Part shown: positions 1-8,962 of the stretch, in pieces | Layout of the letters: each line of letters begins with the position of its first letter | Numbering within the stretch: position 1 is the first letter of the stretch | Source: Bacteroidaceae bacterium | GTDB lineage: Bacteria > Bacteroidota > Bacteroidia > Bacteroidales > Bacteroidaceae | DNA: 43,816 nt | NCBI GenBank assembly: GCA_017471185.1 | Contig: JAFUVZ010000075.1 | Span: 1 to 43,816 of the forward strand | Direction of reading: 5' to 3' | The notes under the pieces: generated by a model | Database searches by the model: none | Told to the model about the DNA's origin: nothing | What the model saw: the letters and a program-made list of their open reading frames with translations, nothing else | Program-made: the position numbers and the translations under genes

Positions 1-60
1 ATATATTTATTATTAATATCTCTTATGTAGGGTACTATGCTGCTGAGATATAAATGTCCG

Positions 61-88
61 AAGTGAGTAAGTGAGTAAGTGAGTAAGT
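61..88. repeat. 8-bp tandem repeat (GTGAGTAA)
   Basis: Three full copies of GTGAGTAA run from 63 to 86 with partial units on both sides. The unit is not a multiple of three and lies outside any gene seen here. A small hairpin (CTGTCA / TGACAG, 103-119) follows. The rest of 1-360 holds phased repeats and a promoter, listed separately; I see no gene in it. Confidence 0.85.
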
Positions 89-139
89 CACGTGTCGGCA
101 TTCTGTCATTCTCTGACAGGGATGTGCCATGAAGCTTGC

Positions 140-193
140 AAGTATCAAACCCAAGGTTTGAAAGTATCAAACAGGCAGTTTGAAAGTATCAAG
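140..193. promoter_or_regulatory. Three 22-bp phased repeats, candidate operator
   Basis: The decamer AAGTATCAAA (last copy AAGTATCAAG) occurs at 140-149, 162-171 and 184-193, exactly 22 bp apart, about two helical turns. The second and third copies are preceded by GTTTGA, so each forms an imperfect dyad (GTTTGA-AAGTA-TCAAAC). The array lies about 100 bp upstream of the promoter at 292-323. Binding by a dimeric regulator on one DNA face is inference; no regulator gene is visible nearby. Confidence 0.45.
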
Positions 194-291
194 CTCATTG
201 GTGCGAAAAAAAATAAGTGAATCTTATGAAACTAATCTGAAATACGGAATGGTGCGTTGGTGCGGTGCTCAGAAAGAAAAAAAGGGATATA

Positions 292-323
292 TTTGCACGA
301 ATGGTAAATAATGAGTAGATTTG
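292..323 (+). promoter_or_regulatory. Bacteroidota-type promoter of the aromatic operon
   Basis: TTTG at 292-295 and TAGATTTG at 316-323 are separated by 20 bases, matching the -33/-7 consensus (TTTG, TAnnTTTG). Transcription would start near 329, about 30 bases before the ATG at 361. A second -7-like box (TATATTTG, 288-295) overlaps but has no good partner. Confidence 0.6.
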
Positions 324-360
324 CAAGCGTTTTGAACGAAAAACAAACAAATCATCAGCA

Positions 361-1134
361 ATGAAGATAAATATATTACAACATGATATTGTTTGGGCTG
401 ACCCTGCGGAAAACCGCAAGCGACTGGAACAGCAGCTGTTTCAACAGCCCAAGGCTGACCTCTATGTGCTTGCTGAAATGTTTTCAACGGGTTTCGCCAC
501 TGAGCCTGAAGGCATCGCTGAAACTGATTGCGCTTCGCTGGAATGGATGAAACTCATGGCGAAAAAACTGGATGCAGCTATCGCAGGCAGCGTGGCTACG
601 GAAGAGGACGGACGGTTCTATAACCGTTTCTATTTCGTGGAGCCCGACGGAAAGGTGACTTTCTACAACAAGCGCCATCTGTTTACCTATGGAGGTGAGC
701 ATAAGCATTTCAGGAGGGGCAATGAGCGTGTGGTGGTGGAGTTCCGTGGCGTGAGGTTCCTGCTACTGGTATGCTACGACCTACGTTTTCCTGTCTGGAG
801 CCGCAACCGAGGCGACTATGACGCTATCCTGTATGTGGCAAGCTGGCCTCTCAGCCGCCTGGATGCCTGGAAGGCATTGCTGAGGGCAAGGGCGATAGAG
901 AACCAATGTTATGTGGGATGTGTCAACCGGGTGGGCAATGACCCGAAATGTGAGTATGCGGGTGGATCTGCCATCATCAGTCCGTATGGGAAGACATTGG
1001 CAGAGGTATCTGATTTCCAAGAGGGTTATGCATCAGCAGAGATTGACATGGATGAGCTGGAAGCGTTCCGCGAGAAGTTCCCAGTACTCAATGATGCAGA
1101 TGGTTTTTCAATGGAGAATGGAGAATTATTCTAA
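361..1134 (+). CDS. Nitrilase-superfamily amidohydrolase, omega-amidase (Nit2/YafV) type
   Basis: A 257-residue C-N hydrolase covering the complete single domain. The Glu-Lys-Cys catalytic triad is visible: E39 in LAEMFSTGF, K104 in NKRHLFTYGGEH and C138 in LLVCYDLRFPVWSR. Length and the short cytosolic form without signal peptide fit the omega-amidase branch, which hydrolyses alpha-ketoglutaramate or alpha-ketosuccinamate to the keto acid and ammonia. It is the first gene after the promoter at 292-323, and iorA follows 30 bp on. Sitting beside an aminotransferase and an arylpyruvate oxidoreductase, it could pull glutamine-dependent transamination of arylpyruvates by removing alpha-ketoglutaramate (inference). 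Another nitrilase-family amidase specificity cannot be ruled out. The ATG at 361 gives the family's usual N-terminus. Confidence 0.88.
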   Translation: MKINILQHDIVWADPAENRKRLEQQLFQQPKADLYVLAEMFSTGFATEPEGIAETDCASLEWMKLMAKKLDAAIAGSVATEEDGRFYNRFYFVEPDGKVTFYNKRHLFTYGGEHKHFRRGNERVVVEFRGVRFLLLVCYDLRFPVWSRNRGDYDAILYVASWPLSRLDAWKALLRARAIENQCYVGCVNRVGNDPKCEYAGGSAIISPYGKTLAEVSDFQEGYASAEIDMDELEAFREKFPVLNDADGFSMENGELF

Positions 1135-1164
1135 CTGATAAGTAAATATGAATTGAAAAGATAT

Positions 1165-2763
1165 ATGGAGAAAAGATTATTGTTAGGTGACGAGGCGATT
1201 GCATTGGGTGCGCTACATGCCGGACTGAGCGGCGTATATGCCTATCCTGGCACACCTTCCACTGAAATCACGGAATTTATACAGGGCTCACCACTGGCTA
1301 AAGAGCGTGGCGTGAGGAGCCGCTGGTGTACAAACGAGAAGACTGCGATGGAAGCCGCATTGGGTATGTCTTACGCTGGTAAGCGTGCCTTGGTGTGCAT
1401 GAAGCATGTGGGCATGAACGTATGCGCTGACGCTTTCGTCAATTCTGCCATTACTGGCGTAAACGGTGGCGTGGTGGTACTGGCGGCTGATGACCCATCG
1501 ATGCATTCTTCTCAGAATGAACAGGATTCTCGTTTCTATGGCAAGTTCGCCATGATTCCTATCCTGGAACCATCAACCCAACAGGAGGCATACGATATGA
1601 TGCCGAAGGCATTCGCCCTATCTGAATCACTGAAGCTGCCAGTGCTGATGCGAATCGTTACGCGCATGGCACATTCAAGGGCTGCAGTAGAGGTGGGCGA
1701 TCCTATGGAGCAAAACGCATTGAACCCTGATAATCAAAGGTCTCACTGGGTGTTGCTGCCAGGCAATGCTCGCAGGCAGTATCTGAGCCTGATCAGCAAG
1801 CAGCCTGAGATAGAGATGTCAGCCGAGAATTCCACTTACAACGAATTGGCCTTAGGAAATCCTGGCGGAATAGGCATCATCGCAGCTGGTACTGGTTACA
1901 ACTATGTAAGGGAAGCAGACGTGCCTGAGAGGTCTGTCCTGAAGATTTCTCAATATCCGCTACCTATTAACAAAATCAAAGAGTTAGCCAACTATTGCAG
2001 TGAGATTTTAGTCGTAGAAGACGGGCAGCCTTTCATCGAGGAATCTGTGAAAGCCATCGTGGGCGCAGGCTATCCAATCACTGGTCGCCTGACAGGTAAG
2101 CTGCCTCGCACAGGGGAGTTAAATCCCGACAATGTGGCTGCAGCTCTGGGTATAGAGAACAAAGCTGCTTTCGAGCCTGCCAAGAATATCGCTGGCAGAC
2201 CTCCTCAGCTCTGCCAAGGATGCGGACACAGAAGCGTTTACCAGGCTCTCAACGAAGTGGCCAAAGAGTTTGATGACCCTCGTATCTTTGGCGACATAGG
2301 CTGCTATACGTTAGGAGCGTTACCTCCATTCAGCGCTATCGACAGTTGCGTGGATATGGGTGCTTCAATCACGATGGCGAAGGGTGCGGCTGACGCTGGT
2401 CAGTTCCCTGCTATCGCCGTGATAGGCGACTCTACCTTCACCCACTCTGGTATGACAGGCTTACTGGATGCAGTAAACGATAACGCCAACATTACAGTCA
2501 TAATATCAGATAATCTTACAACTGCGATGACAGGCGGCCAGGATTCAGCAGGCACACACAAGTTCGAGGCTATCTGCCTGGCACTGGGTGTGGAGCGTGA
2601 GCATCTGCATGTTGTGATTCCTCTGCCTAAGAATATGGAGGAAATCAAGCAAGTCATACGTGACGAAATCAATTATAAAGGAGTTTCAGTGATCATCCCT
2701 CAGCGCGAATGTATGCAGACACTGGCACGTAAGCTCCGTCAACAAAAAGCGAAACAGTCATGA
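1165..2763 (+). CDS. iorA: Indolepyruvate ferredoxin oxidoreductase, alpha subunit
   Basis: IorA uses thiamine diphosphate to decarboxylate arylpyruvates oxidatively to arylacetyl-CoA, or the reverse, with ferredoxin. The N-terminal half carries the pyrimidine-binding domain (YAYPGTPSTEITEF near residue 25), the middle has CQGCGHRSVYQAL, and the ThDP/Mg site lies around GDSTFTHSGMTGLLDAV and ISDNLTTAMTGGQD. I chose ATG 1165 over an in-frame TTG at 1153 because MEKRLLLGDEAIALGA is the normal start. The protein is 532 residues and ends soon after VIIPQREC; the two 4Fe-4S ferredoxin motifs (CxxCxxCxxxC) usual at the C-terminus of archaeal IorA are absent. The TGA overlaps the ATG of iorB by 4 bp, so the subunits are translationally coupled. 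Confidence 0.95.
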   Translation: MEKRLLLGDEAIALGALHAGLSGVYAYPGTPSTEITEFIQGSPLAKERGVRSRWCTNEKTAMEAALGMSYAGKRALVCMKHVGMNVCADAFVNSAITGVNGGVVVLAADDPSMHSSQNEQDSRFYGKFAMIPILEPSTQQEAYDMMPKAFALSESLKLPVLMRIVTRMAHSRAAVEVGDPMEQNALNPDNQRSHWVLLPGNARRQYLSLISKQPEIEMSAENSTYNELALGNPGGIGIIAAGTGYNYVREADVPERSVLKISQYPLPINKIKELANYCSEILVVEDGQPFIEESVKAIVGAGYPITGRLTGKLPRTGELNPDNVAAALGIENKAAFEPAKNIAGRPPQLCQGCGHRSVYQALNEVAKEFDDPRIFGDIGCYTLGALPPFSAIDSCVDMGASITMAKGAADAGQFPAIAVIGDSTFTHSGMTGLLDAVNDNANITVIISDNLTTAMTGGQDSAGTHKFEAICLALGVEREHLHVVIPLPKNMEEIKQVIRDEINYKGVSVIIPQRECMQTLARKLRQQKAKQS

Positions 2764-3335
2764 AGAAAGATATCAAACTATCAGGCGTAGGCGGACAAGG
2801 CATCCTGTCTATCGCTACCGTCATAGGTGAAGCCGCTACGGAAGCGGGACTTCATTTGAAACAGGCTGAGGTTCACGGTATGAGCCAGCGTGGAGGTGAT
2901 GTGCAGAGCGACCTGCGACTCAGTACGGATGAAATTTTCAGCGACCAGATTTCTCTGGGCAAGGCTGACCTGATCATCTCTATGGAACCTATGGAAGCAA
3001 TGCGTTACCTGCCTTACCTGAGCAAGGAGGGAGTGATCGTTACCTCTTCCAAGCCTTTTGTGAACATCCCTAACTATCCTGATGAGGATGCTTTGCTGGC
3101 TGAGCTTGACGCTATGCCTCATGTGGCTCGCCTGGACATCGAGCAACTGGCGAAGGACAACGGCATACCTAAGAGTGCGAACATGATTCTGCTGGGCATG
3201 GCCACACGCTATGTAGAAATCATCTCAGCCGAGCAGATGAAACAAGCCATCCGTATGATTTTCAATAGAAAAGGAGAACAGGTGGTAAACGATAACCTCA
3301 AAGCATTCAACATAGGCTATGAAAATATTCAGTGA
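2760..3335 (+). CDS. iorB: Indolepyruvate ferredoxin oxidoreductase, beta subunit
   Basis: A 191-residue gamma-domain pyruvate/ketoisovalerate oxidoreductase subunit. Family features are the N-terminal LSGVGGQGILSIATVIGEAA segment and EVHGMSQRGGDVQSDLR, which contact CoA and the partner subunit. It forms the catalytic complex with IorA; the start overlaps the iorA stop by 4 bp, and the end overlaps the next gene by 17 bp. Full length, nothing missing. No iron-sulfur motif is present, as expected for beta. Confidence 0.95.
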   Translation: MKKDIKLSGVGGQGILSIATVIGEAATEAGLHLKQAEVHGMSQRGGDVQSDLRLSTDEIFSDQISLGKADLIISMEPMEAMRYLPYLSKEGVIVTSSKPFVNIPNYPDEDALLAELDAMPHVARLDIEQLAKDNGIPKSANMILLGMATRYVEIISAEQMKQAIRMIFNRKGEQVVNDNLKAFNIGYENIQ

Positions 3336-4623
3336 GGAATTGGTGGAAGAGGCCCGTGTGAAGAATCACGTGGCCGACTTATCTACAGCTACCATTGGCG
3401 AGGTGCTGCTAGTGGCGCAATACTTGGAGCAGAAGACAGGCATCCCTTTCATCCGAATGGACCAAGGTTCACCAGGCTTGCCTGCAAACCGCTATGGCAT
3501 CGAAGCTGAGAAAAGGGCTTTGGATGCAGGCGTGGGTTCGCAATATCCGGCAGCAGCCGGCATTCCTGAGCTGAAGGAAGCTGCACATGAGTTCATCAAG
3601 GCGTTCATCAATGTGGAGGTAAGTGCCCGTTCTTGTGTGCCTACCACAGGCTCTGTGGCTGGCTCGTTCGGCTCATTCATCGCCTGTACGCAACGCATTC
3701 CTGGCAAGGACAAGGTATTGTTCATCGACCCGGGATTCCCTATCCAGAAATCACAGTTGCGCATCCTGGGCATCGAGTGGAAGGAGTTTGACATCTACGC
3801 TTATCGTGGCGAGAAACTGCGTGCCAAACTGGAGGAGGAGATGAAGGATGGTGACATCGCTGCCATCGTGTACTCCAACCCGAACAACCCTGCGTGGATC
3901 TGTTTAGAGGACTCAGAGCTTCAGGTTATCGGTGAACTGGCTACGAAATATGACGCTGTGGTGATGGAAGACTTGGCTTATTTCTGCATGGATTATCGCA
4001 AGGATCTGAGCCATCCATACCAGCCACCTTATGTTCCGACAGTAGCCAACTATACTGATAATTATATACTTATGTTATCTTCATCGAAGATATTCAGCTA
4101 TGCAGGACAACGTATGGCACTGGTGGCTATCAGTGACAAGCTGTTCAACCGCCACTACCCTGCCCTGGCTGAACGCTATCACGACTCTGGCGTGTTTGGT
4201 CCTACCATGATCGCTTCCATCCTTTATATGATCACCAGCGGATGTACGGCTACCACGCAATACGGCTACGCTGAGATGCTGCGCCTCTCTTGCGAGGGAA
4301 AGATTAATTTCGTGGAAGACACGCGAGAATACGAACGCCGTGCGGCAAAAATGAAGAAGATATTCACGGATAATGGCTTCCATGTGGTTTACGACCATGA
4401 TGTGACACAGCAAGTGGGCGACGGCTTCTTCTTCACCATCGGCTATAAGGACATGAGCGGTGGCGAACTGCTGAAGGAGTTGCTGTTTTATGGCGTGAGC
4501 TGCATCTCGCTCTCCACTACCGGTAGCTTGCAGAATGGGGTCAGAGGATGCACCAGCCGCATGAGAGACGAACTGTACCCTGTGATGGAGGAAAGAATGA
4601 AACAATTTGATTTAGACCACTAA
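3319..4623 (+). CDS. PLP-dependent aminotransferase, class I/II
   Basis: A 434-residue fold-type I aminotransferase. Visible PLP-site elements: the substrate/phosphate loop near TTGSVAGSFGSF, YSNPNNPAWI (Asn contacting the ring), VVMEDLAYFCMDY (Asp/Tyr) and the Schiff-base lysine K257 in SSSKIFSYAGQRMAL. It overlaps iorB by 17 bp and is followed 13 bp later by a phenylacetate-CoA ligase. The context points to interconversion of aromatic amino acids and arylpyruvates; the nitrilase at 361-1134 would fit glutamine as donor (inference). The exact amino acid specificity cannot be read from the sequence. Full length for the family. Confidence 0.9.
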   Translation: MKIFSEELVEEARVKNHVADLSTATIGEVLLVAQYLEQKTGIPFIRMDQGSPGLPANRYGIEAEKRALDAGVGSQYPAAAGIPELKEAAHEFIKAFINVEVSARSCVPTTGSVAGSFGSFIACTQRIPGKDKVLFIDPGFPIQKSQLRILGIEWKEFDIYAYRGEKLRAKLEEEMKDGDIAAIVYSNPNNPAWICLEDSELQVIGELATKYDAVVMEDLAYFCMDYRKDLSHPYQPPYVPTVANYTDNYILMLSSSKIFSYAGQRMALVAISDKLFNRHYPALAERYHDSGVFGPTMIASILYMITSGCTATTQYGYAEMLRLSCEGKINFVEDTREYERRAAKMKKIFTDNGFHVVYDHDVTQQVGDGFFFTIGYKDMSGGELLKELLFYGVSCISLSTTGSLQNGVRGCTSRMRDELYPVMEERMKQFDLDH

Positions 4624-4636
4624 TAGAAACAAAGTT

Positions 4637-5947
4637 ATGATTTGGAATCCGAACAAAGAGTGTATGAGCCGCGATGAAATGAGCGCGCTCCAAGGTAAGA
4701 GGCTGCATAAGATTGTGGAGTATGTATATCATAATGTGCCGTTCTATCGGAACAAACTGCAGGCGATGGACATCACTCCTGATGATATCCGCACGATTGA
4801 GGATATCACCAAACTCCCATTCACGACCAAGAAGGATCTGCGTGACAACTATCCTTTTGGTCTTCAGGCTGCCCCACCAAGCGAGATTATACGTATCCAC
4901 GCTTCATCAGGCACCACGGGCAACCCTACCATCGTGGGCTATACCCGCAAGGATATCGGGGTTTGGAGCGAGTGTATGGCACGATGCCTCACGGCTTATG
5001 GCGTAGGACGTGATGACATCTTTTCCGTTTCTTATGGTTACGGACTGTTTACAGGTGGCTTAGGCGCCCATAACGGTGTGGAAATGGTGGGAGCGGCAGT
5101 AGTTCCTGCATCAACCGGGAACACGGAGAAACACGCCAGACTGATTCGCGACTTGGGCATCACAGGTATAGCCTGTACGCCTTCATACGCATTGTATTTG
5201 GCTGAAACGATGGACAAAATCGGTATTACCAAAGACCAGATAAAGCTGCGTGTGGGTGCTTTTGGCGCAGAGCCTTGGACGGAGAAGATGCGCGAGGAAA
5301 TTGAGGAACGCTTGGGACTGAAGGGCTTCAACCTCTATGGACTGAGCGAGATCATGGGCCCGAGCGTGAGCTATGAATGCCAGGCCCAGCATGGGTCTCA
5401 CATCAACGAAGACCACTTTTATCCTGAGATCATCAATCCTGTGACATTAGAGCCGCTTCCTATAGGCCAGCAAGGCGAACTGGTGTTCACCACGCTGACA
5501 AAGGAAGGTATGCCCGTATTGAGATATCGCACGCGAGATCTTTGTTCCCTACTGCCTGGTCAGTGCGACTGTGGCAGAACGAGCGTGAGGATGTCGGCTA
5601 TCCACGGACGCAGCGACGATATGCTGATTATCAGAGGCATCAACGTATTCCCTTCCCAGGTTGAGAGCGTAGTGCTGAGCATGAAGGAGTTCGCTCCTCG
5701 CTATATGCTGATTGTAGATCGCATAAACAACCTCGATACCCTGCAGGTTCAGGTAGAACTGAGACAGGAATACTTTACCTCAACCTTCGATACGCCTGCC
5801 GCTATCGACGAACTGGAGAAGCGTTTGGCCAACAAACTGAAGAGTGTGTTGAGCATCGCTGCCAAGGTGAAGCTGAAGGCTCCTAACACCATTGAGCGTA
5901 GCCAGGGTAAGAGTGCGCATGTAATTGACAATAGAAACCTTAAATAA
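4637..5947 (+). CDS. paaK: Phenylacetate-CoA ligase (arylacetate-CoA ligase), copy 1
   Basis: A 436-residue adenylate-forming enzyme linking an arylacetate to CoA with ATP. Signatures are HASSGTTGNPTIVGYT (P-loop-like phosphate motif), FNLYGLSEIMGPSV (A5), and GRSDDMLIIRGINVFPSQVE in the hinge and C-terminal domain. The CDCGRT segment after LLPGQ is the small cysteine loop common in this family. It sits directly before a second copy (2 bp gap). With IorAB it can run arylacetate to arylacetyl-CoA to arylpyruvate, i.e. aromatic amino acid salvage, or the reverse with ATP recovery. Indoleacetate or 4-hydroxyphenylacetate are possible substrates. Confidence 0.93.
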   Translation: MIWNPNKECMSRDEMSALQGKRLHKIVEYVYHNVPFYRNKLQAMDITPDDIRTIEDITKLPFTTKKDLRDNYPFGLQAAPPSEIIRIHASSGTTGNPTIVGYTRKDIGVWSECMARCLTAYGVGRDDIFSVSYGYGLFTGGLGAHNGVEMVGAAVVPASTGNTEKHARLIRDLGITGIACTPSYALYLAETMDKIGITKDQIKLRVGAFGAEPWTEKMREEIEERLGLKGFNLYGLSEIMGPSVSYECQAQHGSHINEDHFYPEIINPVTLEPLPIGQQGELVFTTLTKEGMPVLRYRTRDLCSLLPGQCDCGRTSVRMSAIHGRSDDMLIIRGINVFPSQVESVVLSMKEFAPRYMLIVDRINNLDTLQVQVELRQEYFTSTFDTPAAIDELEKRLANKLKSVLSIAAKVKLKAPNTIERSQGKSAHVIDNRNLK

Positions 5948-5949
5948 AG

Positions 5950-7263
5950 ATGAATTACTCTAACTATTTCAACCCTGAGGTAGAGACCCTCTCTGAAGAA
6001 GGACTGAGGGCTATCCAGCTGGAGCGCTTGCAGAAAACGGTGCGCCATTGTATGAACTCGCCTTTTTACCAGAAGAAATTCCAGGAATTGAGCGTATCTC
6101 CTGAAGACATCAAGACCTTAGATGACATCAGCAAACTGCCCTTTACCTCGAAAGAAGACCTGCGTGAGAACTATCCTTTCGGACTGGCCTGCGTGCCTTT
6201 GAAGGATTGCGTGCGCCTGCACTCATCCAGCGGCACGACTGGCAACCCCACGGTAGTGCTTCACACGCAGAAAGACCTGGATGAATGGGCAAATGCAGTG
6301 GCCCGATGCCTTTGGATGGTGGGAAGCCGTCCAGAGGACGTATTCCAGAATTCTGCCGGATATGGTATGTTTACAGCTGGTTTAGGATTCCAGTATGGTG
6401 CGGAAAAGGTGGGCATGCTCACAGTACCTGCAGCAGCTGGCAATACTATACGCCAGATCAAATTTATCAAAGACTTCGGCACGTCAGTGCTGCATGCCAT
6501 CCCAAGCTATGCCTCCCGTATCTACGAGGTGATGAAGGACGAGGGTGTGGACCCACGTAAGGATACGAAACTGCGAGTCCTCTGCATCGGAGCAGAGCCT
6601 CATAGCGAGGAGCAACGCCAACGTATCGAGCAGAACCTGGGTGTGAAAGCATACAACTCTTATGGCATTTCCGAGATGATGGGACCAGGCGTAGCTTTTG
6701 AATGCCAGGAACAGAATGGTCTGCACATCTGGGAGGATTACTTTATCGTGGAAATCATTGACCCAGTAACATTAAAGCCTGTGCCTGATGGCGAACTGGG
6801 AGAACTGGTCATCACCACCATCAATCGTGAGGCGATGCCTTTACTTCGTTACCGTACTCGTGACCTGACACGCATCTTGCCTGGCGAATGTCCCTGTGGC
6901 AGGCATCACAAACGTCTGGCTCGTCTGCAAGGCAGAAGCGACGATATGATGATTCTGAAGGGTGTGAACATCTTCCCGATACAGATTGAGAAAATTCTAC
7001 TGGGATTCAAGGAACTGAGTACAGATTACCTCATTACCTTAGAGACTGTGGACAGCAACGACATCATGACCATTGAGGTTGAGTTGAACCAGTTGTTTAC
7101 GGATGATTACAACCGTCTGAAGTCATTGGAGCGTGAAATCACCCGCCAGCTGAAGGATGAGATTCTGATTACGCCTCATGTGAAACTGGTACCTAAAGGT
7201 AGCCTGCAGGTTTCTGATGAGAAGAAAGCAGTGAGAGTGAAAGATTTACGAAAACTATTTTAA
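5950..7263 (+). CDS. paaK: Phenylacetate-CoA ligase (arylacetate-CoA ligase), copy 2
   Basis: A 437-residue paralogue of the preceding gene with the same architecture: LHSSSGTTGNPTVVLHT, YNSYGISEMMGPGVAFECQ, CPCGRHHKRLARLQG and GRSDDMMILKGVNIFPIQIE. The two copies align end to end but differ widely across the substrate-binding central region, so this is an old duplication rather than a recent one. Two ligases in one operon suggest divided substrate use (for example phenylacetate versus indoleacetate or 4-hydroxyphenylacetate), which is inference. The ATG follows the previous stop after 2 bp, so translation is probably coupled. Confidence 0.93.
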   Translation: MNYSNYFNPEVETLSEEGLRAIQLERLQKTVRHCMNSPFYQKKFQELSVSPEDIKTLDDISKLPFTSKEDLRENYPFGLACVPLKDCVRLHSSSGTTGNPTVVLHTQKDLDEWANAVARCLWMVGSRPEDVFQNSAGYGMFTAGLGFQYGAEKVGMLTVPAAAGNTIRQIKFIKDFGTSVLHAIPSYASRIYEVMKDEGVDPRKDTKLRVLCIGAEPHSEEQRQRIEQNLGVKAYNSYGISEMMGPGVAFECQEQNGLHIWEDYFIVEIIDPVTLKPVPDGELGELVITTINREAMPLLRYRTRDLTRILPGECPCGRHHKRLARLQGRSDDMMILKGVNIFPIQIEKILLGFKELSTDYLITLETVDSNDIMTIEVELNQLFTDDYNRLKSLEREITRQLKDEILITPHVKLVPKGSLQVSDEKKAVRVKDLRKLF

Positions 7264-7274
7264 ATTTAACTATT

Positions 7275-7703
7275 ATGACAATCAAACAGTTATCCATTTT
7301 CTTAGAGAACAAGTCGGGCACTTTGGTTAAAGTACTCGACCTATTCAAGCAGTCGCAGATTCAGCTCATCGCCATCACAATAGCCGATACTGCGGAATAT
7401 GGAATCTGCCGCATCATCTGCAGCGAGCCTACCCGCGCTTATCAAGAGCTGAAAGAGGCTGGTGTAGCAGTGGCACTGACAGATGTGTTCGCCATCGAGC
7501 TGGACAATAAGCCTGGCTGTGGAGCCGACGCCATCAAGGTGTTCAGCGACAGCGGCATCAGCATCGCTTACCTGTATTCATTTCTCGTGGCTGGCAAGGG
7601 CATCTTGGTGTTCCGCACGGACAACAACGAACAGGCACGCGAGGTGATTATCCTTAACAACCTGAAGTTCGTAACCGAAGAAGAACTGAAGGCTTGGGCA
7701 TAA
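7275..7703 (+). CDS. Tandem ACT-domain protein, likely aromatic amino acid sensor
   Basis: A 142-residue protein made of two ACT domains: residues 1-70 begin KQLSIFLENKSGTLVKVLDLF and residues 70-140 begin VFAIELDNKPGCGADAIKVF. ACT domains bind amino acids at domain interfaces, often regulating enzymes of amino acid metabolism. It has no catalytic domain, lies 11 bp after the second ligase, and closes the operon. Stand-alone ACT proteins often accompany phenylacetate-CoA ligase/IorAB genes in anaerobes, so it may tune these enzymes to aromatic amino acid level (inference). Confidence 0.88.
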   Translation: MTIKQLSIFLENKSGTLVKVLDLFKQSQIQLIAITIADTAEYGICRIICSEPTRAYQELKEAGVAVALTDVFAIELDNKPGCGADAIKVFSDSGISIAYLYSFLVAGKGILVFRTDNNEQAREVIILNNLKFVTEEELKAWA

Positions 7704-7728
7704 GATTTCAAACGAACTAACATTCTAA

Positions 7729-8865
<1,137 letters not shown>

Positions 8866-8876
8866 TTCTAAAACCG

Positions 8877-8916
8877 GTGGGCGATGGCAGGGGAATGACT
8901 GTTTCCAATCGCCCAC
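8877..8916. terminator. Hairpin between the esterase and GH9 genes
   Basis: GTGGGCGAT (8877-8885) pairs with ATCGCCCAC (8908-8916), and an inner GGGGAA/TTTCC pair extends the stem. It is followed by CTTGTTTCTC rather than a clean T-run, so termination may be partial. Confidence 0.5.
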
Positions 8917-8962
8917 AACTTGTTTCTCTACCCTTCAATCAACCATACAAATTCCATCAACT

